Below, piece by piece: positions 25,463 to 34,560 of a DNA stretch of 64,000 nucleotides (its first letter is position 1; each line of letters starts with the position of its first letter). The position numbers and the translations under genes are program-made. Where the stretch lies: positions 62,001 through 126,000 of the forward strand of contig CALELS010000013.1 in NCBI GenBank assembly GCA_937902735.1, given 5' to 3'. This DNA is from an uncultured Caryophanales bacterium (GTDB taxonomy: Bacteria > Bacillota_I > Bacilli_A > RFN20 > CAG-826). The notes beneath the pieces were generated by a model. The model ran no database searches. It was not told where the DNA came from and saw only the letters and a list, made by a program, of their open reading frames with translations.

Positions 25463-26172
25463 TAGAAATAAACCTCAAGTTTTTGAACAAATACTCTATT
25501 ATCTGTAGCATCAGAACTATCTTTATTAACAGATTTAATGGTAATTGAATTAAAAGTTTTATCTTCACTTCCTAAAGAGAGAATCTTTGGTTCACCATTA
25601 TGTTGTTGTTCATCTGGTAATAAAGTTTCTTGTCTTGTATCACTACCATAGGAAAAATACGCAATTGATGTATATGAATGATATTCACTATTGTAATATT
25701 TGGAATATGATGCGACAGTTACAATTACATATTTGATGCTTTTAGAAAAACTAATTGACATCGAACCATCAGCTTTGCTTGAACCAAGGGTAACATAAGT
25801 TTTTGCTCCACTTGGATCTTCATTTGTCTGTGCTAAAACTTTATTTAATGAAAGACTAGAAACTAATCCTTCACTATTTCTATTTAAATACTCTTTCAAC
25901 TTATCGACGTTTGTACCATTTGTAAAATCAAAACCTGGAGCAAAAGATGATGAAGATGAAAGTTCATCAACTAAATTAATAGCATCTCCTGGTTCTGGTG
26001 GATTTTCTTCTTCTCCTCCACCGTGTTGGCCTTCGCCACCTTCATCTCCTCCATGTGGATCGACTTCACCAGAAGGATCTTCTTCTTTTTTGTCTTCCTC
26101 AGGAACGACATCAGCATTACAGCCAACTAAAAAACCCATTAATGCAATGAGTGGTAATAATTTCTTATTCAT
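25462..26172 (-). CDS. Lipoprotein, function unknown
   Basis: A 236-residue protein with a lipoprotein signal (MNKKLLPLIALMGFLVGC, Cys18). A Glu/Gly/Pro/His-rich linker of about 60 residues follows, and then a likely beta-rich domain from about residue 85 (VTLGSSKADGSMSISFSKS, FNSITIKSVNKD). I do not recognise that domain; it resembles carbohydrate-binding or discoidin-like sandwiches only in general texture. The pairing with ldh in one unit is odd and may only reflect compaction. Confidence 0.75.
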   Translation of the reverse strand: MNKKLLPLIALMGFLVGCNADVVPEEDKKEEDPSGEVDPHGGDEGGEGQHGGGEEENPPEPGDAINLVDELSSSSSFAPGFDFTNGTNVDKLKEYLNRNSEGLVSSLSLNKVLAQTNEDPSGAKTYVTLGSSKADGSMSISFSKSIKYVIVTVASYSKYYNSEYHSYTSIAYFSYGSDTRQETLLPDEQQHNGEPKILSLGSEDKTFNSITIKSVNKDSSDATDNRVFVQKLEVYF

Positions 26173-26227
26173 ATAATGTTCCTCTTCTTTTTATTATATA
26201 ATAAGTAAAGAGAGATTAGGTAATTAT

Positions 26228-26782
26228 ATGCGTGGATTAATTTTACTTGCAGATGGATTTGAAGATACAGAAGCATTAACTACAAGAGATGTTTTACTTA
26301 GAGGTGGTATCGAAATTGTAACTTCCTCATTATCAACTAATAGACAAGTTGTTTCATCTTTTGGTCTTACTCTTTTAAGTGATATTTCATTTCCACAAAT
26401 AGGTGATCCGTTCCAATATGATTTCATTGTTCTTCCAGGAGGAGGAAGAGGCACTCAAAACTTAAAAAATAATGCACAAGTCAAGTCTTTAGTCACAACT
26501 TTCTATGAAAATAACAAGCTTATTTGTGCTATATGCGCTGCTCCTTCAATATTAGGTGAACTAGGCTTTCTTAGAGACGTAAGATATACATGCTTCGCTG
26601 GTTTTAACGAAGGAATTGAAGGAAACTTCACTGCCAATGAAGTAGAAGTAGATGGAAACATTATCACTGCTAGAAGTATGCATTATAGTGTTGATTTTGC
26701 ATTAGCAATAATTGAAAAGTTACTTGGAAAAGAACATAAAGAAAAAGTCCTTAAAGGACTTAACGGTTTAGATTTAAAATAA
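26228..26782 (+). CDS. DJ-1/PfpI family protein
   Basis: A 184-residue class I glutamine-amidotransferase-like protein of the DJ-1/YajL type. It has the acidic residue in LADGFEDTEALTTRDVL (Glu18 region) and the reactive cysteine in ICAICAAPSILGELG near residue 100. Members are linked to protection from glyoxal or oxidative stress, but the exact reaction is disputed. It is convergent with galK, with only two bases between stops; its terminator appears to lie inside galK. Confidence 0.9.
   Translation: MRGLILLADGFEDTEALTTRDVLLRGGIEIVTSSLSTNRQVVSSFGLTLLSDISFPQIGDPFQYDFIVLPGGGRGTQNLKNNAQVKSLVTTFYENNKLICAICAAPSILGELGFLRDVRYTCFAGFNEGIEGNFTANEVEVDGNIITARSMHYSVDFALAIIEKLLGKEHKEKVLKGLNGLDLK
26741..26761 (-). 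terminator. Terminator of galK inside the DJ-1 coding region
   Basis: On the minus strand AAGTCCT/AGGACTT with a 3-base loop is followed by TTTTTCTTT. It lies 24 bases past the galK stop, within the last codons (around KEKVLKGL) of the opposite gene. Confidence 0.65.
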
Positions 26783-26784
26783 TC

Positions 26785-27972
26785 TTATCTTTCAATAGGA
26801 CCATCGTTACGTAGATTTAGTTCAATAACTTTATCTTCTCCGTAACGTTTTTTCATTTTTGATACAAAGTTTTCTAGTTCATCATATTTTACAAAGCAAA
26901 TGATTGAACCCATAAATCCACCACCATTGATTTTGCATGCGCCATTTTTAAGAATTGCATTAGCATAATCAATTGCTTCTTGTGGTGAGCCTGCATATTG
27001 GCCTTCGATTTGAGTGTTAAATAAATGATTCTGTGAAGAATGCTGTGATTCATTAACAGCATCGAAGAAACCTTGTTCATCATTTTCTTTAAGAGCCTTG
27101 ATAGCATTAATTACTCTTCTATTCTCATTAAAGAAGTGAATTGCGCGATGTCTATCAATATCATCAAAATGAGAATGTCCGTGTTCTTTTTCTTCTTCGA
27201 GTTCCTCGAGGAATGCTTTTTCACCAACATCACGAAGATATTTCTTGCCAAAATGAGATGAAACATTTTCCATACTTTCAGGAATTGAAGAATAGTTTGC
27301 GCTTAGTCCAGAATGAGATCCTCCTGGATTAACTAAAACGAAGTGAACATCATTAAATGGGAATGGAATTTTAATAATGTTTGGCTTATCAATATTTCCG
27401 AAATCAATAAGGTTAACACCGCCATAAGCAACGCCAATTTGGTCAAGAAGTCCACTCTTTTTGTTATAGAAGTAGTTTTCAGAGTATTGGCCAGCCTTTG
27501 CTAAAACAAGCTTATCAATCTTCCCATCATTAAATAAAACATTAACAATTTCACCAACAATTAATTCAAAAGCAGCACTTGATGAAACACCGATACCAGT
27601 AGCAATATCACTTGTCATATAAGCGGTAAAACCGCCATAGTTATAGCCAGCATTTCTTAAATACTGAACAACACCTTTAGTTATACCGCTGGATGTACCA
27701 AGTTCGCCTTTTGACAAAGTCAAATTTTTAACATCTATAGAAATATCAAAGTGTCCTTCACTCGTAAGATAAATTAACGAATCGTCCCTTTTTGTGACCG
27801 CAGCCTTGATTGTTAAATCACAAGTTCCAACAATACAAAGACCGTGATTATGATCGGTATGATTCCCTAATATTTCAAATCGCCCACCACAATCGAAAAA
27901 TTGCTCTGGTTCTTCACCAAAACGTTCTTTATATTTTTCGGTTAATAGCTTTTTATCAAATTCGTGTTTCAT
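26785..27972 (-). CDS. galK: Galactokinase-like GHMP kinase
   Basis: A 395-residue GHMP-family sugar kinase. The sugar motif reads CGGRFEILGNHTDHNHG near residue 29, so the usual Glu of GEHTDY is Asn, as in a clostridial-type subgroup. The ATP motif GIGVSSSAAFEL is near residue 122, and GGGFMGSIICF near 355 is the third GHMP motif. Galactose is the best guess, but no galT or galE neighbour supports it. It ends two bases from the convergent DJ-1 gene. Confidence 0.85.
   Translation of the reverse strand: MKHEFDKKLLTEKYKERFGEEPEQFFDCGGRFEILGNHTDHNHGLCIVGTCDLTIKAAVTKRDDSLIYLTSEGHFDISIDVKNLTLSKGELGTSSGITKGVVQYLRNAGYNYGGFTAYMTSDIATGIGVSSSAAFELIVGEIVNVLFNDGKIDKLVLAKAGQYSENYFYNKKSGLLDQIGVAYGGVNLIDFGNIDKPNIIKIPFPFNDVHFVLVNPGGSHSGLSANYSSIPESMENVSSHFGKKYLRDVGEKAFLEELEEEKEHGHSHFDDIDRHRAIHFFNENRRVINAIKALKENDEQGFFDAVNESQHSSQNHLFNTQIEGQYAGSPQEAIDYANAILKNGACKINGGGFMGSIICFVKYDELENFVSKMKKRYGEDKVIELNLRNDGPIER
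26805..26853 (+). terminator. Terminator of the DJ-1 gene inside galK coding sequence
   Basis: Stem CGTTACG (26805-26811) / CGTAACG (26841-26847), continued inward by AGAT/ATCT and AGTT/AACT arms around a CAAT loop, then TTTTTT. It starts 23 bases past the DJ-1 stop and overlaps the last codons of galK on the other strand. Confidence 0.65.
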
Positions 27973-27988
27973 CGTTCCAATTATAAAA

Positions 27989-28861
27989 TTATTTAGAATA
28001 TTTCTTTAGTAAATAATCAACATATGCCCCTGCAACATTAATTTTGGTTGTATTTTCAATTCCTTCAAAAAAAGCATTTGAATTGACTTCTGATAGGATT
28101 GGTTCACCATTTTTACCTTCCAAAATGTCGACTCCACAATAATCAAGACCAAGAATCTCACTAGCTTTAATTGCCATATCTAAATACTCTTTTGGTAGTT
28201 CGACAACTGACGAAGTTCCACCAGAAGCAAGATTAGATAAATATGAATGTTTATTTTCTCTTTTCATATAGGCAACTACTTTTCCACCAATAACAATGAT
28301 GCGGTAATCTTTGCCTTTACTTGAAGAAATGAATTCTTGATACAAATGATTCACATGAATAAGTCTTTCATATGACTCTTTTAATTCTTCTTCATTATTA
28401 ATAAGGTAAACTTGTTTACCTAAAGAACCATAATTTTCTTTAACAATTAAAGGAAACGATAACTTTTCTTTAATTAAGTTCAGGAATGATCTATCTCCAT
28501 TATCATGGAAACATAATGGAGCAGGAATTGTAATCGGCATTTTGATTCCATGATTCGCTAACATGATGTGTGTAATCATTTTGTCATCACACATTTCTAG
28601 AGCCCTTGGAGAATTCACTAATTTATAACCTGATTTCTCAAGCATATTAGCGATATATCTATCCTTGTCTAGATAAAGGATTAAATCACATTCACCTATT
28701 TTATTTTTAATTGAATCTGAGTTAATATAGGCGAGTATTTGCGTGTTTTTTAGCAATTTGACATCGACATTTCGAAGTGAAAACTCATGGGTTAACCTAT
28801 CAATTTGATTAGTAACACCACTAGCAACTTGAAAACCGTTGTAGATGATACAAACTTTCAT
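27989..28861 (-). CDS. RimK-like ATP-grasp ligase
   Basis: About 290 residues of the ATP-grasp superfamily, closest to RimK/LysX-type ligases that form amide bonds between an acid and an amino acid or peptide. Visible: substrate domain start MKVCIIYNGFQ, ATP-binding FPLIVKENYGSLGKQVYLI, EFISSSKGKDYRIIVIGGKVVAYMKR-type core (each under the limit here), and the metal motif ILSEVNSNAFF. I start at ATG 28859-28861, one base after the flavodiiron stop, on family length; an upstream TTG is possible. Substrate unknown. Confidence 0.85.
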   Translation of the reverse strand: MKVCIIYNGFQVASGVTNQIDRLTHEFSLRNVDVKLLKNTQILAYINSDSIKNKIGECDLILYLDKDRYIANMLEKSGYKLVNSPRALEMCDDKMITHIMLANHGIKMPITIPAPLCFHDNGDRSFLNLIKEKLSFPLIVKENYGSLGKQVYLINNEEELKESYERLIHVNHLYQEFISSSKGKDYRIIVIGGKVVAYMKRENKHSYLSNLASGGTSSVVELPKEYLDMAIKASEILGLDYCGVDILEGKNGEPILSEVNSNAFFEGIENTTKINVAGAYVDYLLKKYSK

Positions 28862-28862
28862 T

Positions 28863-30014
28863 TTATTTAAGTACTTTTGCAAGTTCCTTTATTTGTTCGA
28901 CATTTGCTTCATTCATTGCTGAAACAATTTTTACAACTGGTTCAACAATTTCAATGTCTTTAGCATTGGCAAGTTTTGCTCTAATAACTTTTTCAACTTG
29001 TGGAGCCCATGAACCATTTTCGATAATACCTACTTTACGGTTTTGATATCCGTGTTCAACAAGTCTTGTAATAAAGTCAGACATGAATGGGAAGATTTCC
29101 ATGTTATAAGTTGTGGTTGCTAGAACAATTTTTCCATATTTAAAAGCATCTTCAACAGATTCGCTCATAGAATCACGGGCTAAATCAGCAATAGCGACCT
29201 TTTTACAGCCAGCCTTTTCAAGTTCTTCTTTTAGTAGATAAGCAGCTTCTTTTGTGTGACCATAAACAGATGTATAAGCAATAAATACACCTTCAGCTTC
29301 AACACGATATCCACTCCAAATATCATAAAGATTTAAATAATAACCAAGATTTTCACTTAAGATTGGTCCATGAAGTGGGCAAATAGTTTTAATTTCATAT
29401 TGTCCAAGTTTTTTTAATACATTTTGAACTTGAACACCATATTTACCAACTATACCAAAATAATATCTTCTAGCTTCACAAGCCCAATCTTCTTCAACAT
29501 CGAGCGCACCGAATTTGCCAAACGCATCAGCGGAGAACAATACTTTTGCCACTATGTCGTAAGTCATCATAACTTCTGGCCAATGAACCATTGGAGCAAA
29601 TACAAAGTGAAGTGTATGTTTACCAAGGTTTAATTCTTGATCGTTATTTACAAGAAGAATGTGTTCTGGTTGTTTATGAAAGAAGTTATTAAGCATTTTT
29701 AATGCTTGTGCATTTATAACTAAGGTTGTTTCTGGGTAAGTTTCAAAGAAACGCATGATATTAGCGGAATGATCTGGTTCCATATGTTGAACAATTAAAT
29801 AGTCTGGTTTTCTTTCACCAAGAACTTCTTTAATGTTCTTATACCATTCATCAAAGAATTTAATATCGACGCTATCAAAGATAGCAACTTTCTCATCTAA
29901 AACAATATAGGAGTTATAAGCCATTCCGTTAGGAACTTCGTATTGTCCTTCAAATAAATCAAGAATGTGGTCATTTACTCCAACATAATAGATTTCATCA
30001 CAAATTTTATTCAT
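28863..30014 (-). CDS. Flavodiiron protein (FprA-like oxygen/NO reductase)
   Basis: A 383-residue protein with a metallo-beta-lactamase-type diiron domain (HMEPDHSANI near residue 80, HWPEVMMTYD near 148, DAFGKFG, CPLHGPILS near 226) and a C-terminal flavodoxin domain (about 255-383, IAYTSVYGHTKEAA). Such proteins reduce O2 to water or NO to N2O and protect anaerobes. There is no rubredoxin fusion. A TATAAT lies close upstream on the minus strand. It forms a unit with the ATP-grasp gene. Confidence 0.94.
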   Translation of the reverse strand: MNKICDEIYYVGVNDHILDLFEGQYEVPNGMAYNSYIVLDEKVAIFDSVDIKFFDEWYKNIKEVLGERKPDYLIVQHMEPDHSANIMRFFETYPETTLVINAQALKMLNNFFHKQPEHILLVNNDQELNLGKHTLHFVFAPMVHWPEVMMTYDIVAKVLFSADAFGKFGALDVEEDWACEARRYYFGIVGKYGVQVQNVLKKLGQYEIKTICPLHGPILSENLGYYLNLYDIWSGYRVEAEGVFIAYTSVYGHTKEAAYLLKEELEKAGCKKVAIADLARDSMSESVEDAFKYGKIVLATTTYNMEIFPFMSDFITRLVEHGYQNRKVGIIENGSWAPQVEKVIRAKLANAKDIEIVEPVVKIVSAMNEANVEQIKELAKVLK

Positions 30015-30069
30015 AAAAACACACTCACTTTCGCCTAAATATTATACACGTAAAAAATATATTTTTATA

Positions 30070-30098
30070 TTGAAAGAAAATATAACTATGTCTATACT
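30070..30098 (+). promoter_or_regulatory. Promoter of the TetR-ABC exporter operon
   Basis: TTGAAA (30070-30075), 17 bases, TATACT (30093-30098). The expected transcript start falls at about 30105, inside the adjoining inverted repeat. Confidence 0.75.
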
Positions 30099-30103
30099 TA
30101 TTC

Positions 30104-30121
30104 ATTGACAAAATAGTCAAT
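30104..30121. promoter_or_regulatory. Candidate TetR operator
   Basis: ATTGAC and GTCAAT flank six AT-rich bases, a perfect inverted repeat over the transcript start and 7 bases before the tetR ATG. The position predicts autorepression. Confidence 0.65.
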
Positions 30122-30128
30122 TAAAATT

Positions 30129-30737
30129 ATGCCTAGAACACAGAAGCAAAACGAAAAGATTAGAAACAAGCGTAAAGAAAAGATATTAAATGAGTCACTT
30201 CACTTATTTGTAAAGAAACCATATCGCTCAGTGTCTATTGATGATATTGCTAAGGAAGTTGGTTGCACTCATTCACTTATATATCACTATTACGCTTCAA
30301 AAGAGGAAGTATTCCACGAAGTACTTCTTAATGCAAAGAGCAAATTAAGAACGATTATTGATCCAAATATTCTCAATAATTCTGAATCACCAAAAGAGAT
30401 ACTAAATACAGTATTGAGTCGACTTCTTGATGGTTTAAAGTCTAATAAGAGAGAAGATATTGCCTGTTCAATGATTCTAATTCTCGATTTAGTTTTCGAT
30501 GATGATTTAAAAGAAATAATGCCACCAGAAAAACGACCATTCCAAATGTTCAAACGAATTGTCAAAGATGGTCAAAAGAAAGGTGAATTCGTTGATGGAG
30601 ACCCTAGGGAATATGCTGTTATTCTAAATAGTTTCTTAAGAGGTGTCTCAATCGCTTCGTTATCAATTAATAAAGATAAATTTATCGCACCAAGTGCAAG
30701 CATAATTATGCGAATGTTAGTAAGGGAGGAAAAGTAG
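30129..30737 (+). CDS. TetR-family transcriptional regulator
   Basis: A 202-residue TetR-type repressor. The helix-turn-helix is in the first 62 residues (SIDDIAKEVGCTHSLIYHYY) and the rest is an alpha-helical ligand domain. It heads an operon with two ABC half-transporters, the usual arrangement for a repressor lifted by an exported drug or metabolite. No RBS is visible before its ATG, about 24 bases from the predicted transcript start, so it is probably made at low level. Confidence 0.9.
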   Translation: MPRTQKQNEKIRNKRKEKILNESLHLFVKKPYRSVSIDDIAKEVGCTHSLIYHYYASKEEVFHEVLLNAKSKLRTIIDPNILNNSESPKEILNTVLSRLLDGLKSNKREDIACSMILILDLVFDDDLKEIMPPEKRPFQMFKRIVKDGQKKGEFVDGDPREYAVILNSFLRGVSIASLSINKDKFIAPSASIIMRMLVREEK

Positions 30738-32549
30738 ATGTTCAAATTAATTAAAGAAATCTTTACTAGTTTCTCCAAAGTACTTAAAAGCGTTAGACAA
30801 TACAAAGTATTCGCAATCATCACACCATTTTTCATGATTGTTGAAGCTGGCATTGAATGTGCAATACCATTCTTTATGTCTCAATTACTCGGATATATCG
30901 CTGATCCTATTAAAAAAGAATTTATATTCATCCATAATCCAGGAACCGCCGAATATGATTGGAAGATTATTATCTTCTTTATCTCATTAATGGTCGGAGG
31001 AGCTATTCTTAGTTTACTTGCAGGTATTCTAGGTGGAATTTTTGCAGCTAAAGCATCAACTGGTTTAGCTAAGAATCTAAGATTAGATTTATATAAGAAA
31101 GTTCAATCATTCTCTTTTGCAAACATTGATAAATTCCATGCATCAAGTTTGGTTACAAGAATGACTACCGACATCTCAACAGTTACCATGGCATTCCAAA
31201 TGCTTATTAGAATGGTTGTTAGAGCACCACTTATGATGGTTTTCTCAATCATCATGGCATTCGTTGCCGGTGGTCCAATGGCTTTTATCTTCGTTGGTTT
31301 AACTCCATTAATCCTTCTAGGATTTATTCTCATCATGATGAAGGCTATGCCAACATTTAGAAGAATATTTAAGAAATACGACAAGATGAATGAATCTGTC
31401 GAAGAAAACATCGCTGGTATTAGAGTTGTAAAGTCATATGTTCGTGAAGAATATGAGAATGAAAAATTCAAAAAAGCCAGTGATGAAATTGCTTTCGAAT
31501 TTATTAAAGCAGAAAAAATTGTTGCTTGGTCTAACCCGCTTTTAAACCTAGCAATCCATGTATCAAACGTTTTGGTGTGTGCAATTGGTTCAATAATCAT
31601 AGTAAATACTGTTGGTAAAGGATTAGATGTTACTAAACTTAGCGCCCTTCAAACCTATGGCGTTCAAATTTTAATGTCCTTATTATTTGTTTCCATGATT
31701 TTTATCATGTTGGTCATGGGTGTTGAAGCAAGTAAACGTATTGCAGAAGTTTTAAATGAGGAACCAACAATTGTTAATCCAGAAAATCCTTTGATGGAAG
31801 TAACTGATGGATCAATTGAATTCAAAAATGTTAACTTCAAGTATTCTGAACAAGCTGAGAAGAATGCCTTAGAAGGATTAGATTTTTCTATCAAATCTGG
31901 AGAATTCATCGGTATTATGGGTTCAACTGGTTCAGGAAAGACTTCTTTAGTTAATTTAATTTCTAGACTTTATGACACAACCGAGGGAGAAATTCTTGTC
32001 GGTGGTCATAATGTTAAAGAATATGATTTGATTACCTTAAGAGATAATGTTGCCGTTGTTCTTCAAAAGAATGTTTTGTTTAGTGGAACAATTGCAGAGA
32101 ATCTCCGTTGGGGTGATGAAAATGCAAGCGATGAAGAACTCGAAAAAGCCGCAGAAATCGCCCAAGCTAGCGAATTTATTGAATCGTTCCCTAAGAAATA
32201 CGATACATATATCGAACAAGGAGGAAGTAACGTTTCTGGTGGACAAAAACAAAGACTTTGTATTGCTAGAGCATTACTTAAAAAACCTAAGATTTTAATT
32301 TTAGATGACTCTACCAGCGCGGTTGATACTAAAACCGATAGATTGATTAGACAAGGTCTTAGAACTAAAATTCCTCAAACAACTAAAATAGTTATCGCTC
32401 AAAGAATATCTTCTTTAGAAGATGCTGATAAAATCATCATCATGAATAATGGTAAAATCGATGCGATTGGAAATCATGAATATTTATTAAAAAATAATGA
32501 CATCTATCGCGAGATTTATCTAACCCAAACAAAGAAAGGAGGAAAATAA
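30738..32549 (+). CDS. Heterodimeric ABC exporter subunit, degenerate-site half
   Basis: A 603-residue half-transporter: about six membrane helices (residues ~20-330), then a nucleotide-binding domain with Walker A GSTGSGKTS near 394, signature VSGGQ near 498 and Walker B ILILDDSTSAVD. The catalytic Glu is Asp (DD) and the H-loop is Gln (VIAQRISS), marks of the non-hydrolysing site in heterodimers such as BmrC/BmrD or TM287/288. GGGAGG RBS, abuts tetR. Forms one pump with the next gene; substrate unknown. Confidence 0.93.
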   Translation: MFKLIKEIFTSFSKVLKSVRQYKVFAIITPFFMIVEAGIECAIPFFMSQLLGYIADPIKKEFIFIHNPGTAEYDWKIIIFFISLMVGGAILSLLAGILGGIFAAKASTGLAKNLRLDLYKKVQSFSFANIDKFHASSLVTRMTTDISTVTMAFQMLIRMVVRAPLMMVFSIIMAFVAGGPMAFIFVGLTPLILLGFILIMMKAMPTFRRIFKKYDKMNESVEENIAGIRVVKSYVREEYENEKFKKASDEIAFEFIKAEKIVAWSNPLLNLAIHVSNVLVCAIGSIIIVNTVGKGLDVTKLSALQTYGVQILMSLLFVSMIFIMLVMGVEASKRIAEVLNEEPTIVNPENPLMEVTDGSIEFKNVNFKYSEQAEKNALEGLDFSIKSGEFIGIMGSTGSGKTSLVNLISRLYDTTEGEILVGGHNVKEYDLITLRDNVAVVLQKNVLFSGTIAENLRWGDENASDEELEKAAEIAQASEFIESFPKKYDTYIEQGGSNVSGGQKQRLCIARALLKKPKILILDDSTSAVDTKTDRLIRQGLRTKIPQTTKIVIAQRISSLEDADKIIIMNNGKIDAIGNHEYLLKNNDIYREIYLTQTKKGGK

Positions 32550-32550
32550 T

Positions 32551-34506
32551 ATGCCACCAGTAAGACCTCCAAAAGGTAAAATGCAAAGAGCTAAAAAAGG
32601 CACACTAAAACGCTTGCTTAAAGAATTATTTTCAAAATTCAAATGGCAATTAATTTTCTCCGCTATTTGTATCATTCTTTACTCTGTCGCAAATATTTCA
32701 TCATCTGTTTTTATGACTCTTATTACTGGAACACTTGAGAAATACGTTATAGATCCAGCAAATATTAATCCATGGCCAACATTAATTGGAATATTAATTG
32801 GTGTCGGAGTTATTTACATTGTTGGGTTGTTCTCTGCTTTTGGCTATAACCTCACCATGTCTATCACCTCTCAAAAATTCTTAAATTATTTAAGAAAGAA
32901 AATGTTTACTCACATGGAATCTCTTCCAATTAAGTATTTCGATACACATCCTCGTGGAGATATTATGTCTATGTATACAAACGATATTGATACAATTAGA
33001 CAACTTGTTTCACAAGCAATACCAACTGCATTTCAAGCGGGATTTACAGTAGTTGGTTCAATTGTTGCAATGCTACTTTTCTCACCAATCCTATCACTTA
33101 TTGTTATGACTGGTGCAGGACTTATGGTTTTAAATTCAATGACCCAAGGTGTTAGAAGTGCCAAATATTTCGTTAAACAACAAATCTCAACAGGTAAAGT
33201 TGAAGGAAATATTGAAGAATCAATTAAGGGACTTAAAGTTATTAAAGTTTTCTCTCATGAAGAAAAATCAATTAACCAATTTGATGGATTAAACAATGAC
33301 TTAACAACCCATTCGTTGAAAGCCAATACAGCATCAAATATCATGGGTCCAATTAATGGTAATATAGGCAACTTCCTATATGTTATTTTGATTGTTGTTG
33401 GTGCTATCTTTATCATCAATAATTGGTCAATTAACCCAGGACTTCAAATCAACACTATTACAATGAATGTTTCCTATGGACTTGGTCCAATTTCCTATAG
33501 CACCATATTCTTCTTCTTAATTGCATGTAGAATGTTCTCTAACAATGTAAATAACTTCTCACAACAAATTGGATTCATTACTATGGGTGCCGCAGGTGCA
33601 AGTCGTATCTTTGACTTACTTGATACCAAACAAGAAACTGATGATGGATATGTCACATTAGTTCATATTAAGAAAGACGATGATGGAACTATCCATGAAA
33701 CTGATGAAAGAACAAGATTATATGCTTGGAAGCATCCTCATAAAGCTGATGGCACTGTTACATATACCGAACTTAAAGGTGACATTGTTCTAAATGAAGT
33801 AGACTTTGGATATGAAGAAAATCAACTAGTCCTTCATGATGTTTCAATCTATGCTCACCCAGGACAAAAAATTGCTTTTGTCGGAGCCACTGGTGCAGGT
33901 AAAACAACCATCACAAACCTTATCAATCGCTTCTATGACATTGCAGATGGAAAGATTCGATATGATGGAATTAATATCAATAAAATAAAGAAAGATGATT
34001 TGCGCCGTTCACTTGGAATTGTTCTTCAAGATACCAACTTATTTACAGGTACAGTTATGGAGAATATCCGCTATGGAAGACTTGATGCAACTGACGAAGA
34101 AGTTATTGAAGCAAGCAAGATTGCAAATGCATATGACTTCATCACTCGTCTTCCTGAAGGATTTAATACTATGTTATCTGGAGATGGATCAAATCTTTCT
34201 CAAGGTCAAAGACAACTTCTTTCTATTGCAAGAGCAGCAGTTGCAGATGCTCCTGTTATGATTCTTGATGAAGCTACTTCCTCAATTGATACAAGAACTG
34301 AAAAAATTGTTCAAGCTGGCACCGATAAACTAATGGAAGGAAGAACAGTGTTTGTTATTGCTCATAGACTTTCAACAGTTCAAGATGCTGATGCAATTAT
34401 GGTTCTAGACCACGGTCATATTATTGAAAGAGGAAATCATAAAGATTTAATTGCTCAAAAAGGAGTTTATTATCAACTCTATACTGGTGCTTTTGAGCTT
34501 GAATAA
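32551..34506 (+). CDS. Heterodimeric ABC exporter subunit, catalytic half
   Basis: A 651-residue half-transporter starting one base after its partner, with an AAAGGAGG RBS. After the membrane domain (about residues 30-350) an extended linker (HIKKDDDGTIHETDERT) precedes the nucleotide-binding domain: Walker A GATGAGKTT near 445, signature LSQGQ near 549, Walker B MILDEATSSID with catalytic Glu and a standard H-loop (IAHRLST). It supplies the hydrolysing Glu, while its LSQGQ signature belongs to the degenerate composite site. Confidence 0.93.
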   Translation: MPPVRPPKGKMQRAKKGTLKRLLKELFSKFKWQLIFSAICIILYSVANISSSVFMTLITGTLEKYVIDPANINPWPTLIGILIGVGVIYIVGLFSAFGYNLTMSITSQKFLNYLRKKMFTHMESLPIKYFDTHPRGDIMSMYTNDIDTIRQLVSQAIPTAFQAGFTVVGSIVAMLLFSPILSLIVMTGAGLMVLNSMTQGVRSAKYFVKQQISTGKVEGNIEESIKGLKVIKVFSHEEKSINQFDGLNNDLTTHSLKANTASNIMGPINGNIGNFLYVILIVVGAIFIINNWSINPGLQINTITMNVSYGLGPISYSTIFFFLIACRMFSNNVNNFSQQIGFITMGAAGASRIFDLLDTKQETDDGYVTLVHIKKDDDGTIHETDERTRLYAWKHPHKADGTVTYTELKGDIVLNEVDFGYEENQLVLHDVSIYAHPGQKIAFVGATGAGKTTITNLINRFYDIADGKIRYDGININKIKKDDLRRSLGIVLQDTNLFTGTVMENIRYGRLDATDEEVIEASKIANAYDFITRLPEGFNTMLSGDGSNLSQGQRQLLSIARAAVADAPVMILDEATSSIDTRTEKIVQAGTDKLMEGRTVFVIAHRLSTVQDADAIMVLDHGHIIERGNHKDLIAQKGVYYQLYTGAFELE

Positions 34507-34560
34507 TCTATATACATTAACTCCTAGTAGTTTTATAATTAAAACGAAAGGAGTTTTAAA

